DNA from: Paraniabella defluvii
Lineage (GTDB): Bacteria; Bacteroidota; Bacteroidia; Chitinophagales; Chitinophagaceae
Direction of reading: 5' to 3'
NCBI GenBank assembly: GCA_019316985.1
Contig: CP079215.1
Coordinates: 4,278,001 to 4,342,000 of the forward strand
Length of the DNA stretch: 64,000 nt
Shown here: piece after piece, positions 23,307 to 34,476 of the stretch
Numbering within the stretch: the first letter of the stretch is position 1
Layout: every line of letters starts with the position of its first letter
Program-made: the position numbers and the translations under genes
Notes under the pieces: model-generated
What the model was told of the DNA's origin: nothing
What the model saw: the letters and a program-made list of their open reading frames with translations, nothing else
Databases searched by the model: none

Positions 23307-24703
23307 TCAGATCCCTGTATTTGTTGCCAATAAATGAGTGTAGGCTTCGATATTCAGATACCCGGGATATTCAGGGCTGGGTTTTAGCGAATCGTTTTCC
23401 ATTGGATCAAGCCCCAGTTTGCTTTCCCATATATCAGGTATGCCATCCCCATCGCTATCCTTCGGTCCCGGTACAGTTTCAAATGTACCCAGGCCGTTAT
23501 TGGCTAATGGCAGATCACTTTCTGTTAAAATAAGTGTTCCCTTTTTTTCCTTTAGATACTACTTCTGATATGATCAAATGATCAACCTCATCCCGGGAAG
23601 GCAAAACAGCGCCTGCCTGATCAACCACTTTTTCGAATGCTTCCTTGGCGCTTGCAATGTTATGGCTGAATGGGTAAGCAAAGGCTTTCGTTACAAAATT
23701 AGAATCACTGAGACCTGGGTAACCTTTGCTGTCAACGCTAAGTGCTGAACCATTTAACACTCCGTCATGATTATCGTCGTAGTAATTACCTGACGCATAG
23801 AGATAAAATGTTCCTGTTCCCCGTGATAAAGGCGACTCACGGGGAGGAGTGGCGGGACCAGCAACAAAGTAATTGTTAAGGATATTTACTTTAGATACTC
23901 CTGCCGAACCTCCCATAATATAACCGTCGCCCGAAACGGAATGCCCATAGGTATTTTCCGCATTCCCCCAATTATAAACAACATTGTTTACGAATTCGTT
24001 ATAGCCCTTCACTTTTGGATTTCGTGTTTTGTTACTGGCATATAAGCTTTTTAAAATGCTTACATGCCCATTCATGGTTTGAATGAGCCCACCGGCAGAA
24101 TGGTTATGGATATTCAGGCCCTGGCTTATAATGCAGTGCTGAATGGTGATACTATCGGGTTCAGCGCCCCTATGGTCCCAATTAATGGAAAATACCTCGT
24201 CCTGCCCCCAGGAGAAGGAAACATGATCAAAGATGATATGTTTGCCATTGGCAATACCTGAGGCATCATCATTACGGGTTGCCCCGGCATCAGCGCCCAG
24301 CCTGATCCTGATATACCTGATTATAGAGTGATCCGCGCCTGTGAAGGAAACCTTTCTGCCATATAAAGTAATGCCTTTGCCGGGAGCAGTTTGACCTGCT
24401 ATGGTTGTATAAGGAGCTACGGTTATATTGGACTGTAGCCTGATGATGCCACTCACGGTAAAAACTACAAACCTTCCTGGCTTACTTACAGCATCCCTGA
24501 AAGAGCCCGGGCCATCGTCGTTTAAATTGCTAACCGTATATATGGATGGGGTGTGATACCCCGGGCGCCTTGTGCGAACTGTCCAAATCCTTCAGCGCCG
24601 GAAATGCTTTGACCGGATCGGTGTTTAAAGGTTCGCCGGTCCTGGTATTCTCCACCATACCCACTAAGAGGTGAGCCGATAATAATACAATCGAAAGTTT
24701 CAT
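23307..24703 (-). CDS. PL1 pectate lyase (copy 2, frameshifted)
   Basis: Paralogue of the neighbouring PL1, about 465 residues. Start ATG 24703 gives the signal MKLSIVLLSAHLLVGMVEN; an ATG 12 bases upstream is also possible. Core motifs: NTDPVKAFP, then after a break near 24600 the FRDAVSKPGRFVVF segment, YTTIAGQTAPGKGITLYGRK, RLGADAGATRNDDASGI, FDHVSFSWGQDEVFSINWDH, SILKSLYASNKTRNPKVKGY and VVYNWGNAENTYGHSV. A C-terminal DSDGDGIPDIWESKLGLDP calcium-binding type repeat and YPGYLNIEAYTHLL follow a break near 23530. The stop is TGA at 23307-23309. It lies 14 bases after the GH28 gene, and a 161-base gap separates it from the next PL1. Confidence 0.87.
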
Positions 24704-24717
24704 GACAGCTATCAAAA

Positions 24718-26146
24718 TTATTTTGTGAGGGTTAAATCCATGTTCTCCGATTTTTCAACAGCCAAGGGTGCGCCATCGTTTCCTTTTATAGACACGTTGC
24801 TAAATTTCCAGCCTTTAGCATTACTGATCGTGCCTGCCCTTGCTCCGGTTATTTCTATATCGGAAAAATTGAAATGGGTTGCCGGAGATTGAGGAATCCC
24901 GTTGCAGTAAATGATGTGGTTGGTAATGCCTGTAGCTTTTATATTGGAAACATATATGTTTCTGAATACAGGAATGCCTTTAGAAGGAGGATCTACTTTT
25001 TGTAATAATGTCTTCCAGTGTTGAGGAATAGAATCGTAGTTGTAACCTGCAGGAAGTAGCGAGTTACTATAAGCCGGGTTCCAGTTCATCGTAAAGTGAA
25101 AGGCATTGCGTACGCTATCCATTTTAATATTATGCAGGTAGATATTTTCTACCGTACCACCACGGGTGGTGGTTGATTTAATGTGAAAGCCCTGGCCTGT
25201 TTTAAACGCCTGAAGGTCATACGCCAACACATTCCGGATGCCACCTGAAGTTTCGCTGCCAAGGGTTAGTAAGCCTCCACCTTTGCGTGCGATACATTTA
25301 CGGATCACTACATATTCGGTAGGACGGTTTACCCTCAGGCCATCCCAGTCTCTGCCGGCTTTTAAGCAAAAGTCATCATCGTTACAATCAATGTCGCAGT
25401 TCTCAATCAAAACCCAACTGGAGGAGTCAACATCAATGCCATCTGTACTGGGACCATGGCCGTCTTCATTATTCCTGATTACGATACCGTCCACCGTTAA
25501 CCGGGTTGAGTATAGCAGCTGCACCGTCCAGAAGCCGGCGTTCTTAAACGTAATATCTTTTAAAGTAATATCGGAAGCATTTTGTGTAAGGAACGTGCGT
25601 ACCCTTTTAGCGTCATAATCTACGATCCATCTTAATCCTTTAGGCTCGTATTCTTTTCTCATGGCCCAGTATTTATCCCAGCAAAATTTACCACGGGCAT
25701 TTACAATTCCTTTACCGGTAACTGCTACATTAGATGCGTCAATAATATTAATCAATGCAGCGGGCCATTTCATTTCTATACCGGCAACACGCGTGTCGAT
25801 TTCAGGATAGTCATCCAGGTTTTGTGAGCCCAGTAATAATACACCTACATCAATTTTGAGGTGCACATTTGATTTTAAAAGATGGAGCCCGTTACATAAG
25901 TGCCGGGTTTAAATGTTACAATGCCGCCGCCGGCTTTGGCGCAGGCGTCAATAGCTTTTGAATGGCCCGGGTATTGATCGTAAGAGTATCGGACTTTGCA
26001 CCATAATTATTTGCATAATATATTTTTTTAGCTGACGGAAATTTTTTGGCGCCCACTTCTTTAGCCCAGGGAAGATCGGGCAACTGAGTCCGCCCGGTAA
26101 AGCTTACTATCAGCAACGTTAATAGAATCGTACAACGTTTGATCAT
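24718..26146 (-). CDS. GH28 polygalacturonase-family glycosidase with altered GHG motif (frameshifted)
   Basis: Secreted beta-helix hydrolase of about 475 residues. Signal CTILLTLLIVSFTGRTQ, then KIYYANNYGAKSDT, and after a break near 25945 a segment whose VTFKPGTY/SNVHLKIDVGVLLLGSQ is typical of GH28. Catalytic blocks: PSTDGIDVDSS, DCNDDDFCLKAGRDWDG (Asp pair), ARKGGGLLTLGSETSGG where GHG would be expected, and QGFHIKSTTTRGG (H-I-K in place of R-I-K). WTVQLLYSTRL and NEDGHGPSTDG precede. The body of 382 residues is in a single frame. It follows PL22 by 2 bases, so the two are co-transcribed. The active-site differences may mark a different substrate (for example a rhamnogalacturonan oligomer); that is inference. 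Confidence 0.84.
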
Positions 26147-26148
26147 GT

Positions 26149-27379
26149 TTATTTTCTAGAAGATTTAATTTCAACTGCATAGATATTTTCGGTGCCTTCA
26201 AAGTTGGCGCGGAAAATGATCCATTGCTGATCGGGTGAAAAATGTACATTGGGTTCTAAGCGATATTGATGGTGCTTCATGTTCACCAGCTTTTCAGATT
26301 GAAGGCGATTGCCCTCGGGCCGGAAATAATAGATCCATTTTCCGTCAGGAGCTTTTGCCACTGAGCCGGGATCCCCGCCATCGCCGGCAAATACTTTGTT
26401 ATTCGCAGCGCTTGTATAATGTACCGACCACTCATTTCTTTGCAGTTCGTACTTTGTAGTTTTACCTGTTGCCAGCTCGGTACCGGCAACAAAAAAGTAG
26501 CGCCGCGTGGTTGCTGCAGGTCAAACCATATATAGCGTCCATCCTTGCTGAACCATTCATGTCCTGCTATTTCCATAGGCATGGTTCGTTTATGGATCAT
26601 TTTACATCTTTGCTGTTGACATCAATGGTCCATATCCGGTCTACCTTATGCCAGGGACCTTCATGACAAAACATCAATAACGAGGGATCGGTAGGAGAGA
26701 ACTGTATATGATTCAGCCAGGCGCTGTCTGTAAATATCTTGTTGAGTTTTCCGGTATTGATATCAATGGTAAATAAGGTTCTGGGAAGTTTGGCTTCGTA
26801 TATGAGATTGAAGTAACTGCTTTTGGCCGGATTCTGTTTTAATATTTCTTTTTCTGTATCACTGGTTTTAGCTCCGGCCAATAAAGTGCCATCAGCATTG
26901 ATAGTGGTTATGCCCGCTTTAAAATCATCGGGGAACACATAAACCAGTCTTGATTTCCGGGTCGAAAGATCAACGGCGAAAACACTATCCTTTACCTGGT
27001 AAAATGCCTCATTGCGTTGGGGAGAAACAATTTCTCCGGTAATGGGCGCCGAATGATTAGTAAGCCTTTCTGACTGTAATGTTTTTAAATCGAGCAGGTA
27101 GAGCTGGCGGTCTTTTGCATTGCTATTGTAAGTTTCCTGTTTCGCAGCCGGGTCCCGGGTTTTTTCCGTACTATAGTATACCATTTTATTTCCTGCAAAT
27201 GGATTGTTGTGGAAATAAAAACTCAGGTTGCTCCGGTCATTATTGGTTAAACGTATTATTTTGTGATGCGTGTCTGCATCAATCCACGTACTCGGCATAC
27301 CGGGCCCGGTGGTTTGCTTTTGCTGGGCAACAGCGAGATTGGCGTAAACTGCAACTAATGCCAGTATTTTTATTTTCAT
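26149..27379 (-). CDS. PL22 oligogalacturonate lyase (frameshifted)
   Basis: Beta-propeller lyase that splits short galacturonate oligomers into unsaturated monomers, a late step of pectin breakdown. About 410 residues with signal ILALVAVYANLAVAQQ. Motifs: STWIDADTHHKIIRLTN, NPFAGNKMVYYSTEKT, LNHIQFSPTDPSLLMFCHEG then PWHKVDRIWTIDVN, EIAGHEWFSKDGRYIWFDLQ, and HHQYRLEPNVHFSPDQQWI near the end. The His residues in these blocks match the metal-binding and catalytic positions of the family. The frame breaks near 26600 and 26350. The N-terminal signal implies a periplasmic enzyme. It lies 9 bases after SusD and 2 bases before GH28. Confidence 0.88.
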
Positions 27380-27388
27380 ACTTGTTTT

Positions 27389-28882
27389 TTAGTACCCGTC
27401 ATTTTGCGGATAAAGATCCGGAGCCGCATCTAATTCTGGTTGCGGAACTGGATAGATGATATAGTTTTTATTAAATGCCTGCATTTGATGTTGAACGTCT
27501 TCGGCTGTGATCCACAACGGGATAACTTGGTCGATTTTTCCCATCCTGATCAGATCGTACCAGCGGGTACCTTCACCCACAAATTCTTTTCGTCTTTCTT
27601 CAAAAAGACGATCCAGCGAGACATTCGAAACAGGCGAGAGCCCGGCTCTTTCCCTTATTTGATTAACAGCGGCGTCCACATCAGCCTGAGAACCCGCAGC
27701 ACCCTGAGAATACATTCTGCTTTCAGCAACAATACATCGGTGTAACGTAGCACAATAAAATTGATAGGCCAGTCTACCCTGTTAGCTGGTGTTTTGCTTA
27801 CATCAATATATTTTTTTATAAACGATCGGGTTTCAGCCACACCATTGAAAGTGTAACCGCTCTGAATAGAGAAAGCTTTTCTAATATCTGCAGTTTCAAA
27901 ACTATTCAGCAGATTTGACGAAACAGGTCTGATCACCAAGCCTCCTGCGTAGGCTTTCCTTGAGACTGGAACCAGGTGTCGGGCGCCAGCAACCAGGGAA
28001 AAGTGGCTCCAAGCACGGGGTTGAAACCCGTTGCATATTGTACGTCAAATATCACTTCACTATTGTTCTCATTGGTGTAAGAGAAGATATTGGGAAAAGA
28101 TGGAGCGAAGGTATATTTCCGCTGGCAACAATTTCATTCAATAATGCCAACGCCTGTGAATATTCGTTTAGTCCTAATCCCGGACCTTTAATATCGTAGG
28201 TAGGTGCACTTCTCATCAGGTGCACTAATGCTAAGATACCTTTTGCGGCGAATTTTGTTGCCCGGCCTTTGTCGGCAGCAGCATACGCTTCGGGAAGATT
28301 GTCGGCTGCAAATTGTAAATCCTGAAGAATCAGTTCGTACACTTTACTAACTTCTGATCGCTGAAGCTGCCGGGCCTCTTCGGGTGAGACTGCCTTTTCT
28401 GTTACCGGTACCCGCCCAAAAATTTTTACCAGGTCAAAATAATAAAAGGCCCGAAGAAATTTAGCTTCAGCCTCGTACCGCTTGCGGAGCGCTTCGTCGG
28501 TTATGATGCTGCCTCGGTTCTGTAAAGCAAGAAGAAATTCGTTGGCGCGATAAATACCTATAAAATCTGTATTCCATGCTTCTATTACATATGGATTACC
28601 CGCAATAGTTTTGTGGAAACTGTTAATACCTTCCCAGTCGCGAACACCGCCGTCCGAAACCGCATAAAGATTATCCGATCTTGTTTCGGATAAGTTTAAG
28701 ATACGGTCGGGATAAGTACGCAATGAATTATATACTGCATTTAGCCCTTGTGTAAAATCTGCGGGCTGAAGATAAAAATTTTGAGTGGTCAAACTGGAAA
28801 TGGGTTGCTGGTTCAGGTCTTTAGCACAGCCTGTTGCGATGATAGCTCCCAGAAAGATAATCAGGTATGTATAAGGTTTCAT
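27389..28882 (-). CDS. SusD/RagB-like glycan-binding lipoprotein (pair A, frameshifted)
   Basis: Outer-membrane lipoprotein that binds oligosaccharides over its SusC partner; about 497 residues. Lipobox in LIIFLGAIIATGCAKDL. SusD motifs: FTQGLNAVYNSLRTYP, LSETRSDNLYAVSDG, YEAEAKFLRAFYYFDLVKIF then GRVPV, AAKGILALVHLM, and at the C-terminus VDAAVNQIRERAGLSPV, FEERRKEFVGEGTRWYDLIR, YPVPQPELDAAPDLYPQND. The frame changes near 28080, 27940 and 27690. The gene lies 23 bases after its SusC and precedes PL22, so it belongs to the long degradative operon. Pectin oligosaccharides are the inferred ligand. Confidence 0.9.
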
Positions 28883-28905
28883 TTTTTCTGTTTTTGGTTA
28901 GAGGA

Positions 28906-31900
28906 TTAAAAACTGAAGTTTATGCCTAACACTAATGACCGGGGAAGGGGCAGCCCTCCATAGTCTCCGGCTTCGGGGTAATTATTATCACCACTCAAGT
29001 TGGTATTGTTCGCTTCCGGATTAAGGCCACCTTTGTACTTATCGTAGCCCCAGAAATTTTCAGCTGTTATAAACAAACGGGCTCCCTGAATAACCGCGTT
29101 ACTTTTAAATGCGCTGCCAAGATTGTAACCAAGCGTTACATTTCTTACCCTTATATAATCTGAAGAATAAAGCCAGTCGGTATTCTTAATGCGCCCGAAC
29201 GTGGAGTATGCTTTACCAACTACTCCTTCTCCCGGATCAGTAGCAGAACGCCATCTGTCTCTGTAAAATCCCAGAGCATTATCCGTAAATCCCTGCCCGG
29301 TTCGTCCAAGCGCTCTTCCCAGCAACGAGTAAATCGATCCGCCATGCTGACCCTGAACCAGTACAGAGAGGTCAAAATTCTTATATTTAAATGTGTTGGT
29401 CATACCCCATATAAAATCCGGATTAGGATGGCCAACTATTTGCCTGTCGTTAGCATCAATAACGCCATCGCCGTTAAAATCTACATATTTAGGATCTCCT
29501 TCTACCTGTGAACCATATTTTGCAGCACCATTGGCAATATCATTAGCTGTTAGTATACCATCCTGTTTTACCACGTAAATGCTATAAAGAGGTTCGCCTA
29601 CCCTGAGAATGGCATGAGAAATATCGAAAGAAGAAGGGATCAGTAGTTGTTGCTGGCCGCCAGGCAGGGATACTAACTGATTTCGGTTTAATGTAAGATT
29701 AATATTGGTATTCCATTGAAAGGCCGCTCCAACAACATTTCTGGTATTCAGGTCGAATTCCCAACCAGTATTTTTAACCTCGCCTGCATTGGCTAAAACC
29801 TGTCCGGAGCCAGTAACGGCTAACACGGGAACATAAAACAACAGGTCTCTTGTTTTTTTGTTATAATATTCTGCAGAAAGACTAACGCGGTTGCGAAGAA
29901 TGCTGAGATCTAGGCCAATGTTAACCATCTGAGATTTTTCCCAGCTCAGGTCGGGATTGGTAATACCAGAAGGAGCGAATCCGGTAACCTGGCTACCATT
30001 AAAAGTATAGCCATAATTTCCCAATGTGGCAATGCTGCCGTAGTCTGGAATATTGTAGTTGCCTGATGTACCATAGCTGGCGCGTAATTTCAGGTCACTG
30101 ATAAAATCTGCACCGGACATGAATGGCTCACCGCTTATCCGCCAGCCGGCGGAAAAGGAGGGAAATACGCCCCATTTTGTATTAGCTCGAATCTCGAAGA
30201 ACCATCTCTTCTTATACTGGCCGACAGGAGATATTTATTGTCGTATCCGTATTGAAGGCGGGCCAGGTAAGAGAGGAGTATATTCATTGATTCGGTGGTG
30301 GATCCTGTTACCGCCACTGCATCGTTTAGTGTAGTGATTGAGCTTGACCTGAATCCACCCTGCGAAGACATATTCGAGTTTTCTAATTTATCGGAATTAT
30401 AAGTGAAGCCGGCAACGAACGAAACATCGTGAAGATTGTTATAGACCTTGTTGTATGAAATAGTATTTTCATTAACGAAGGTTCTTTTCCTGATGGTATT
30501 GTATGATCCTGAGGCCAGTGTGGAAAGCTGTGCCAACCTTGTGGGCAGGCTGCTCGCTATTATATACGGATTATAACTTTTGGCAGTAATATCTGTATTG
30601 TCCAGGTTAACAGTTGTTCTGAGGTTGAGGCCGGGAATGATTGCGTAATCTGCATAAACAGTTCCCAGTGTTCTGTATCGCTTGGTTTCTCCAATTGAGT
30701 ATTGAAGCTTTGCATAGGGACTGTTCGTAGACACACTCCACCGGTATTGTCCATTTAAACCTACGTTGGCGTACAAGCCCATTGTGTCTTCCTGTACCGG
30801 CGTGAAACTAAGCGCCTGGTGTAAAATATTGTCTTTTCCCTCTACCCCGGATCATGATTAATACTGTAGGTTGGACTTATATTTACCCCGAACTTCAATT
30901 TCTTAATTGCGGTGACTTCTACATTGGCCCGGGCCGAGTAACTGGTATAATCCGTAAATTTAACCATACCCTCTTGCCGGTTATAGTTACCGGAGATAAA
31001 ATATTTTACGTTTTCGGTTCCGCCACTTGCCGACAACTGATGATTTTGGGTTAATCCCTTTCTGAATATTTCGTCTTGCATACTGTATAACGCCAAACCT
31101 GGGTACCCTCCTGAAACCAACGGTCATCAGTCATCAGGCTGGTGTTTACCTGTCCCGGAGCCAGTCCCAGTATTTGTCTTCTTTGTTCGTTAGTTTGATC
31201 AGCGGTTCGGTTGGCACCCGACGCAACCCATTGCGCGTTGATCATTTCTGTAGCCCGATCCATCCACTCCTGGGGACTCAACATATCCAGCCCGCGACTA
31301 CGCTCCATGTAGCCTACAACACTATTGATGCTGACAGAAGGTTTTCCTGCTTTACCTTTTTAGTGGTAATTAAAACTACTCCATTACCTGCCCGGGAGCC
31401 ATATATAGCGGCAGATGCAGCATCTTTCAGCACCTGGATCGATTCAATGTCATTAGGGTTTATATTGTCGAGTGGGTTGCCGTTTGCATAGTTCCCTGAT
31501 GCGTTGGGGGCCGCGGGTGTTAACGGGAAGCCATCGATTACATATAAGGGTTCATTACCCGCTGAGATGGAGCTGGTTCCTCTTACTTGCACACTCAGTC
31601 CTTTGCCTAAAGCACCCGTTGTTTGTCGTACCCTTACGCCAGATAACTGCCCTACTAAGGCCTGGTCAACACGTTGTACCGGCCGCTCTTCAAAATTGGC
31701 ATTCAACGTGCTTACCGCGCCGGTTACATTCCGCTTTTTTTGTGTACCATAACCAATAACTACCACTTCGCTCATCTGTTGCTGCGTTGATGTTAATATA
31801 ATTATCATTGCATCAGCTGTAGCTTTAATGGTTTTTGCTTGATAGTTAACATGCGTAACGGTTAATTCAGCAGAGGACAGGTCGTTGGTGATTAAAGAAA

Positions 31901-32068
31901 AGTTTCCCCTTGCATCTGTGGTGGTGCTGCCCCTGTATTCAGTGTTACATTAGCGCCGCCTACAGCCGCATTTTTATCATCGGTGACTGTACCCTTGATT
32001 TGTGCTGATTGTGCTGTTGCGATGACGGCGGCGCACAGCAGCAGCACCATGATTGGAATTGTTTTCAT
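28906..32068 (-). CDS. SusC/RagA-like TonB-dependent transporter (pair A, frameshifted)
   Basis: Outer-membrane oligosaccharide importer of about 1,053 residues. Start ATG 32066-32068 gives a signal (IPIMVLLLCAAVIATAQ) followed by a carboxypeptidase-regulatory-like domain (IKGTVTDDKNAAVGGANVTL). Plug domain: EVVVIGYGTQKKRNVTGAVS, DQALVGQLSGVRVRQTTGAL, YVIDGFPLTPAAPN, IQVLKDAASAAIYGSRAGNG. Barrel strands run to LPRSLVLGINFSF. Frame breaks lie near 30128, 30810, 31080, 31310, 31830 and 31930. It is the first gene of the operon running to 14462, with a candidate operator and -7 box about 60-110 bases upstream. SusD follows after 23 bases. Confidence 0.92.
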
Positions 32069-32128
32069 ATGAACCTGATTATTTCGTAATTAATTGCTGC
32101 AAACAGCAGGCAATCAAAATGGCATTGT

Positions 32129-32177
32129 CAAATCTAAGGTAGAGTTAATATTTAAAGCTGCATCCTGCGCCATCCTG
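32129..32177 (-). promoter_or_regulatory. Operator-like direct repeat and -7 box of the SusC-A operon
   Basis: On the minus strand CAGGATG-GCG-CAGGATG (32161-32177) is followed after 24 bases by TAGATTTG (32129-32136), an exact TAnnTTTG -7 box about 60 bases before the ATG. The same repeat with the same three-base spacing occurs at 50045-50061 and 50143-50159. Confidence 0.6.
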
Positions 32178-32228
32178 ATCGATCGCTCCGATAAACAGGG
32201 AATAAGCTGATATTGAATTAATAAAATA

Positions 32229-34364
32229 CTATGGCATTTTTTGAAGTCCTTCAAATTTTACTTTCCATTTGCCATCTTTAGGAATTCCGGGTAACGTACC
32301 TTTTGACTGATCATAACCCGCACACATCATGGCAATAGCAGTCAATAATCCTCCGTTACCGGGTAAGTATATGGTTAATCGTCCTTCCTGGTAGTTATGG
32401 CCATTAGGCAGGTAAGTATTGGTTTGTATATTCATTAATAAGGCCTGTATGGCTTTTTCAGGATCGCCCAGTCTTGTAGCGGTCATCGCAGTCATGGGGA
32501 AGTCCCAGCCCCAGGTTTCCTGCCAGCTCCAGTTGCTCCAGATCCAGTTAAAGGTATTTTGCATTAAAGCCGTGTCCAGCATAGGCGTTTGAGGCATCAT
32601 ACCCAATGCTCCAAACACAGATGGGTGATCGGTCTTATATTCAGGATTCGTATAAGAGTCTGTGCCATTTTCTGTGAACAGATACTTGTTCCCTTGCACC
32701 GGCAGCGGAGATAATCTTTGCACAACATCATCCCATTTGGGGTTTCGGGGTAGTCCCAGGCGTTCACGCCATTGCTGTGCAATATTTAATGCCCAATGCC
32801 AGTATACCAACTCGTAGGTAGGGTTAAAGGTTTCCTCCGCTTTAAAGCGCTCCTGTGCCGGTATTAATCCCTTGCCTAGCACATATTTCTGCTTTGCCGA
32901 ATCGAAACGTGCAAAAGATGCCATAAAGTCTGCTGTGCCGAACACCAGGTCTTTGTATTTGTTCAATACTGATTTATCTTTTTGAGCTCGGTATAACAGT
33001 TCTGTAAAGTAAATAAAATGGGGTTGTTGCCAGATCAGGAATGCACCAATGGATGAGGGAACTTCACGGCCTTTATTATCCGTCATCTTCTGCCAGCGGA
33101 TACCTTCATAACCTTGTCTCTTTGCAATGCCTTTTGCGATATCCTGCACTTTAAAATACCAGTCTACGCTTTTTTGCATCAGCGCCGGACGGCCCCATAA
33201 AGCAAAATGAACACCATGCCACCAATGCATCTCCAGGTGGGGCTTGCCATACCAGCTGTTGTAAGTAAGACCTGTTTCCTGTGGCGGATAATCGTCAGCA
33301 CATTGAATACGGGTTAAATATTGAGAGAGGATAATCCGGCGTTCTAATTCAAAAGCCCTTTTATCAATACTGCCTGAAAAGTCGATAGCTCCGCCGCTTT
33401 TCCAGAATTGCTGCCAACCCTGGATGCTGCTTTGCCGGGTGGCAGGGAAAGAGGGCAGAGCGGGCTGCGCCTGAGGGGCGAACAAACAGCTGTATTCAAA
33501 ACTATTAGTATTAACCGGTGTAAGGGTGAAATAATGTGCCTGTTTTTCTTTAAAACTTGCCTTGCCCGTCCACTGAGACTGTATGTAATAGGAGGTCGTA
33601 TCTAATACGTGTTTAATTGTTGCGGTATTAGCCGTACTAATGGTCACGGAAGATTGATGCTTCTCTGTATGCTCCCAATGATTGCCCCTGTCGCCCCAAT
33701 CGCCACTGGGGTAGGGCAGTCTTATTCTTATGGCCATACGACCTTTCTGCATCAAAGGAGAATTTACCTTTATGGCAATAGCGTCTTTGCTATGGTGCCC
33801 ATAGGTAATAACCTGAACGGGAATGCCTTCAATTGAAAAGGAGCTGCTGATACTTCCATTCCACATATTCAGTGACTGCTGTATGTTTTTATATCAGCCA
33901 ATGTTGCCAGTGAACCATCCTTCTTGGTAATATCGAAACCGATATTGGCGAGGTGTAATCTATGTTCATTGATCCGGAAATAGTCAGCCGTTTTTTGCTC
34001 AGCTCCGGTCCCTGGTTGTTCTGCACCGCGTAGGTTATGTCACGGCCGTTCAGGTGGTAGGTTTTAAAGCGTCTTCCTGCTTATAATGATAAATATTGGG
34101 AAAAGCATGCCATCCCCAGGCGCTCTGCGTTCCCAGAGGAACACCATTGGCATACGCATCAGGAAACGATTGCAGGCCTGTTATATCTACTGTAAATGCA
34201 AAGGATCCATTACCAACTGAAAGGGAAGCCAGCGTGTCAGCTTTGTTGATACGTACAGTATGGCGTTCTACCAGGTTCTGACGGTTAATACCAGCTGTTT
34301 TTTGCGCATGCACGGTATTGGCGAATAATATAACTGCTAAAAGAAGGATGCCGCGATACTTCAT
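32229..34364 (-). CDS. Putative (alpha/alpha)6-barrel glycoside hydrolase, GH65/GH95-like organisation (frameshifted)
   Basis: Secreted protein of about 710 residues. Signal GILLLAVILFANTVHAQ, then LASLSVGNGSFAFTVDITGL and GTQSAWGWHAFPN, a beta-sandwich start seen in clan GH-L-type proteins; then NMWNGSISSSFSIEGIPVQV, DWGDRGNHWEHTEK, and a helical barrel with NSWYGKPHLEMHWWHGVHFA, EVPSSIGAFLIWQQPHFIYF, WHWALNIAQQWRERLG, TDHPSVFGALGMMPQTPML and WSWQETWGWDFPMTAMTATR. The Trp/His/Glu-rich barrel segments are typical of six-hairpin glycosidases. Frames break near 33880, 33960 and 34070. I cannot assign a numbered family with certainty. It is the last gene of the FAS1/SusCD operon and the only enzyme in it. 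Confidence 0.62.
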
Positions 34365-34476
34365 AATATTCTTTGTTTTGAGCGAATGATTGGTTCGCTT
34401 TCTCGGGTTTAAAAGTAACCTGTTTTCTCAGCAGTTAGTTTGGGTTGATGGGTTATCACCTGTTTTAAGGTTTATA

